Of a stretch of DNA of 64,000 nt, positions 62,195-64,000 are shown piece after piece. A program made the translations under genes and the position numbers. The stretch comes from Amycolatopsis sp. A133 (GTDB lineage: Bacteria > Actinomycetota > Actinomycetes > Mycobacteriales > Pseudonocardiaceae), in NCBI RefSeq assembly GCF_031082405.1, contig NZ_JAVHJU010000061.1, positions 186,001 through 250,000 on the forward strand, written 5' to 3'. The notes beneath the pieces were generated by a model, which had not been told where the DNA came from, made no database searches, and saw only the letters and a list, made by a program, of their open reading frames with translations. Each line of letters opens with the position of its first letter. The first letter of the stretch is position 1.

Positions 62195-62461
62195 CGTTCT
62201 ACCACTCACGGCCCGGAAGTCTCCGCATTTGGGTCGACGCCCCGGCCGTTGTGAGCGAGTGCCGGTCGAGCGGATGTATCGATGAGCTGCAGGATTTCGC
62301 GGGCTACTCGTTCCGCCTCAACCGGGTGGAGTCGTGCCAGGCGGTTCTCGTGTCTTCCGTTGCCAAATTCGCTTGGACGAAACGACGCACTCCACTTCGG
62401 ATTGTTACCTGTACCTGCTCGTGGACGCCGCTGTGGCAGAATTACGCACGGGGAGGTCGTG

Positions 62462-64000
62462 ATGCGGATTCTTCGGATCGTGCTGTCGGGTATCGGGGTG
62501 GCGGCACTCGTCGCTGCGACTGTCGTGCTCGTCGAACTGCAGACCCGCGGCGGGGAAATCGCCACGGTCTTGGCTCTCTTCGTCGCGGTTGTCGCGGCCC
62601 TGCCGACACTGGGCACCTGGATCCGGGACCGCCGCGGACGGTCGGAGGCAGCCGCCGAGGAGCTGGCCCAGCGGTTGCGGGCCGGGGAGGCAGCCACACT
62701 CGCCCAGCTGCTCGGGGACCCTGGTGATCCGAGCTCGGCCGACGTCGGCTTCCGGCGTCGTGAGGGGCTCGCCCGGCGCGCCGACGGCGGCGGTCCGCAC
62801 GGCTCGGTGCTCGATGTAGCCGGGTACTACTGCGCATTGGACCGTGGACGGCTTCTGGTGCTGGGTGACGCCGGTGCCGGCAAGACCGTCCTGCTCATCA
62901 AGCTCGCGCTCGACCTGCTCGGCAAGCAGCCGGCCGCCGATGCCGCCGCACGGCCGCTGCCGGTCCGGATGAACCTCGCGTCGTTCGATCCGTTCCCTCG
63001 AGGAGAGCGGTACAACGAAATCACTTCGGCCCGGCTGTCCGAGCAGTTCGAGTCGTGGCTGGTCACCCAGCTTCGCCGACGAGGAATCGGACAACAGAAC
63101 GCAGCCCGGCTCGTGGCCGGCGGCCGGATCCTGCCGCTTCTCGACGGCCTCGACGAGATCGGTGACGTCGGCCGTTCGGCCGCCGTCCTCCGTGCCTTGA
63201 ACTTCGGTGCACGATCACGCCCATTCGTGCTGACCTGCCGCGCCGGGTGGTTCGGCAGGCTCGCCCCGGCGGAACAGCTTCGCGATGCCACGGTGGTCGA
63301 ACTGGAGCCACTTTCGCCGGCGACGATACGTGACTACATCGTCGAGCAACTGGGGACGAGAGCGATGGAATCCCGCTGGCGTCGGACCCTGGACGCCTTT
63401 TCCGGCTCGAACAGTCGAGATCCGGGTCGGTCGAGTCCGTTCCAGCACGCCTTGAGTTCTCCATGGCGTCTCTACCTGTGCGTAACGGCCTTCGCGGAGC
63501 GAGGCGACCCGTATGCCGAGCTCGCCGAGTTGACGGCGGACGAGATCACGGCCCACCTCTTGACGCAGCTGATCCCGGCCCTGACCGAACAGCACCCGCG
63601 TCGCGACGGTGGCCGGTGGCAGCGCGAAGACGTGGAGCGATGGCTGCGCGGCATGACTCTTTCGAGTGAAACTCTCATCGGAGACAACGCCGACATCGCG
63701 TTACCCGCCGTGTGGCGAACCGCGGGGCGGGTACTGCCGCGGGTCATCGGCGGCTTCGGCCAGGCGATCCTCGGCTGGGGGCTCGGTGCGGTCGCGTTGT
63801 GCGTCCAGTACCCGTCCCTGCTGACCGTCGACGTCCCGGCCGGCACGGCCGTGGTGGTCTTCAGCGCGTGCATGGTGACCGCCACGGCGTTCATGTGCAT
63901 GGGCATGCCGGTGATGGTGTCGACACTCAGCCTTCATACGCTTCGAACTCGAAGGGGGCGTCTGCTGCTGCTCACCAAGGCACTGCCATGGTGCCTCCTG
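62462..64000 (+). CDS. Membrane NACHT NTPase, 3' partial
   Basis: The frame is open from ATG 62462 (GGGGAGG upstream) to the end of the window, 513 codons. Two N-terminal membrane helices (ILRIVLSGIGVAALVAATVV and VLALFVAVVAALPTLGTW) precede a NACHT domain with Walker A GDAGAGKTVL (135-144), Walker B ILPLLDGLDEIGDV (about 223-236), and ARSRPFVLTCRAGW. Further membrane segments begin near residue 425 (VIGGFGQAILGWGLGAVALC). Membrane-anchored NACHT proteins are common in actinomycetes; roles in defence or signalling are suggested but this one is cut off. Confidence 0.82.
   Translation, partial: MRILRIVLSGIGVAALVAATVVLVELQTRGGEIATVLALFVAVVAALPTLGTWIRDRRGRSEAAAEELAQRLRAGEAATLAQLLGDPGDPSSADVGFRRREGLARRADGGGPHGSVLDVAGYYCALDRGRLLVLGDAGAGKTVLLIKLALDLLGKQPAADAAARPLPVRMNLASFDPFPRGERYNEITSARLSEQFESWLVTQLRRRGIGQQNAARLVAGGRILPLLDGLDEIGDVGRSAAVLRALNFGARSRPFVLTCRAGWFGRLAPAEQLRDATVVELEPLSPATIRDYIVEQLGTRAMESRWRRTLDAFSGSNSRDPGRSSPFQHALSSPWRLYLCVTAFAERGDPYAELAELTADEITAHLLTQLIPALTEQHPRRDGGRWQREDVERWLRGMTLSSETLIGDNADIALPAVWRTAGRVLPRVIGGFGQAILGWGLGAVALCVQYPSLLTVDVPAGTAVVVFSACMVTATAFMCMGMPVMVSTLSLHTLRTRRGRLLLLTKALPWCLL

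Noticed and set aside
1..64000. CRISPR array
   Set aside because: No regularly spaced direct repeats were seen in the window; the tandem repeats at 7260-8370 are protein repeats in the cupredoxin gene.

Overview
This 64 kb window comes from a very high-GC Gram-positive chromosome. The gene content fits an actinomycete of the Pseudonocardiales, and Amycolatopsis or a close relative is the best guess. That guess rests on type VII secretion (ESX) substrates with DUF3558 and EspG-like partners, a SARP regulator, MmyB-type XRE regulators, IS481 and IS110 elements, and GTG/TTG starts. The genus is inference; no rRNA or tRNA gene was found.

Left part, 1-31 kb, looks like a chromosome arm rich in secondary and degradative functions. 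At 2-9085 there is an exported sugar-processing and copper cluster: two TIM-barrel sugar isomerase/epimerase-like proteins, a two-domain small laccase, a 1315-aa ThuA/glucose-dehydrogenase/PKD/DUF1080 protein, a cupredoxin with OmpL47-like repeats and an EthD protein. At 9.1-13.3 kb, on the minus strand, are a SUKH protein and an operon pairing a cytoplasmic P-loop ATPase with a membrane-anchored periplasmic-binding-protein-like (PBP1) sensor. Next come a membrane protein, a TetR regulator, an esterase and an MBL-fold hydrolase divergent from an XRE regulator, gene debris, a serine hydrolase, a quinone oxidoreductase, a lipoprotein, a SARP regulator and an alpha/beta hydrolase. At 25.9-29.9 kb lies a compact RiPP locus: a 74-aa precursor with an internal repeat, a B12-type radical SAM maturase, a DUF5825-like partner and an MFS exporter. 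A muramidase-like protein follows.

Middle part, 31.6-45.4 kb: a type VII secretion substrate module (helical ESX-like protein, DUF3558 lipoprotein, PPE-like protein, EspG-like chaperone) is next to a transmembrane Ser/Thr kinase. Then come a two-hydrolase fusion, a QsdR-like TetR regulator, a 915-aa protein that joins the ATPase and PBP1 sensor of the 9.8-13.3 kb operon in one chain, and an FAD monooxygenase.

Right part, 45.4-64 kb, is accessory DNA. It holds an integrase remnant, an RNase H-like/core-binding-like protein, a DUF2637 (SpdB-like) transfer protein, several frameshifted or truncated genes, an IS110 copy and an IS481 copy inserted in a second IS481 remnant. It carries a concentration of candidate antiphage NTPases: a 1005-aa NACHT protein, a broken KAP NTPase, an Mrr-like nuclease/STAND protein, an OLD-like ATPase, and a membrane NACHT protein cut by the window end. 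A sigma factor interrupted by one in-frame TGA sits between a small membrane protein and a CvnD-like GTPase.

The strongest candidates for something new are the ATPase/PBP1 sensor system, present once as two genes and once fused, and the RiPP locus. The defence island is the third target.
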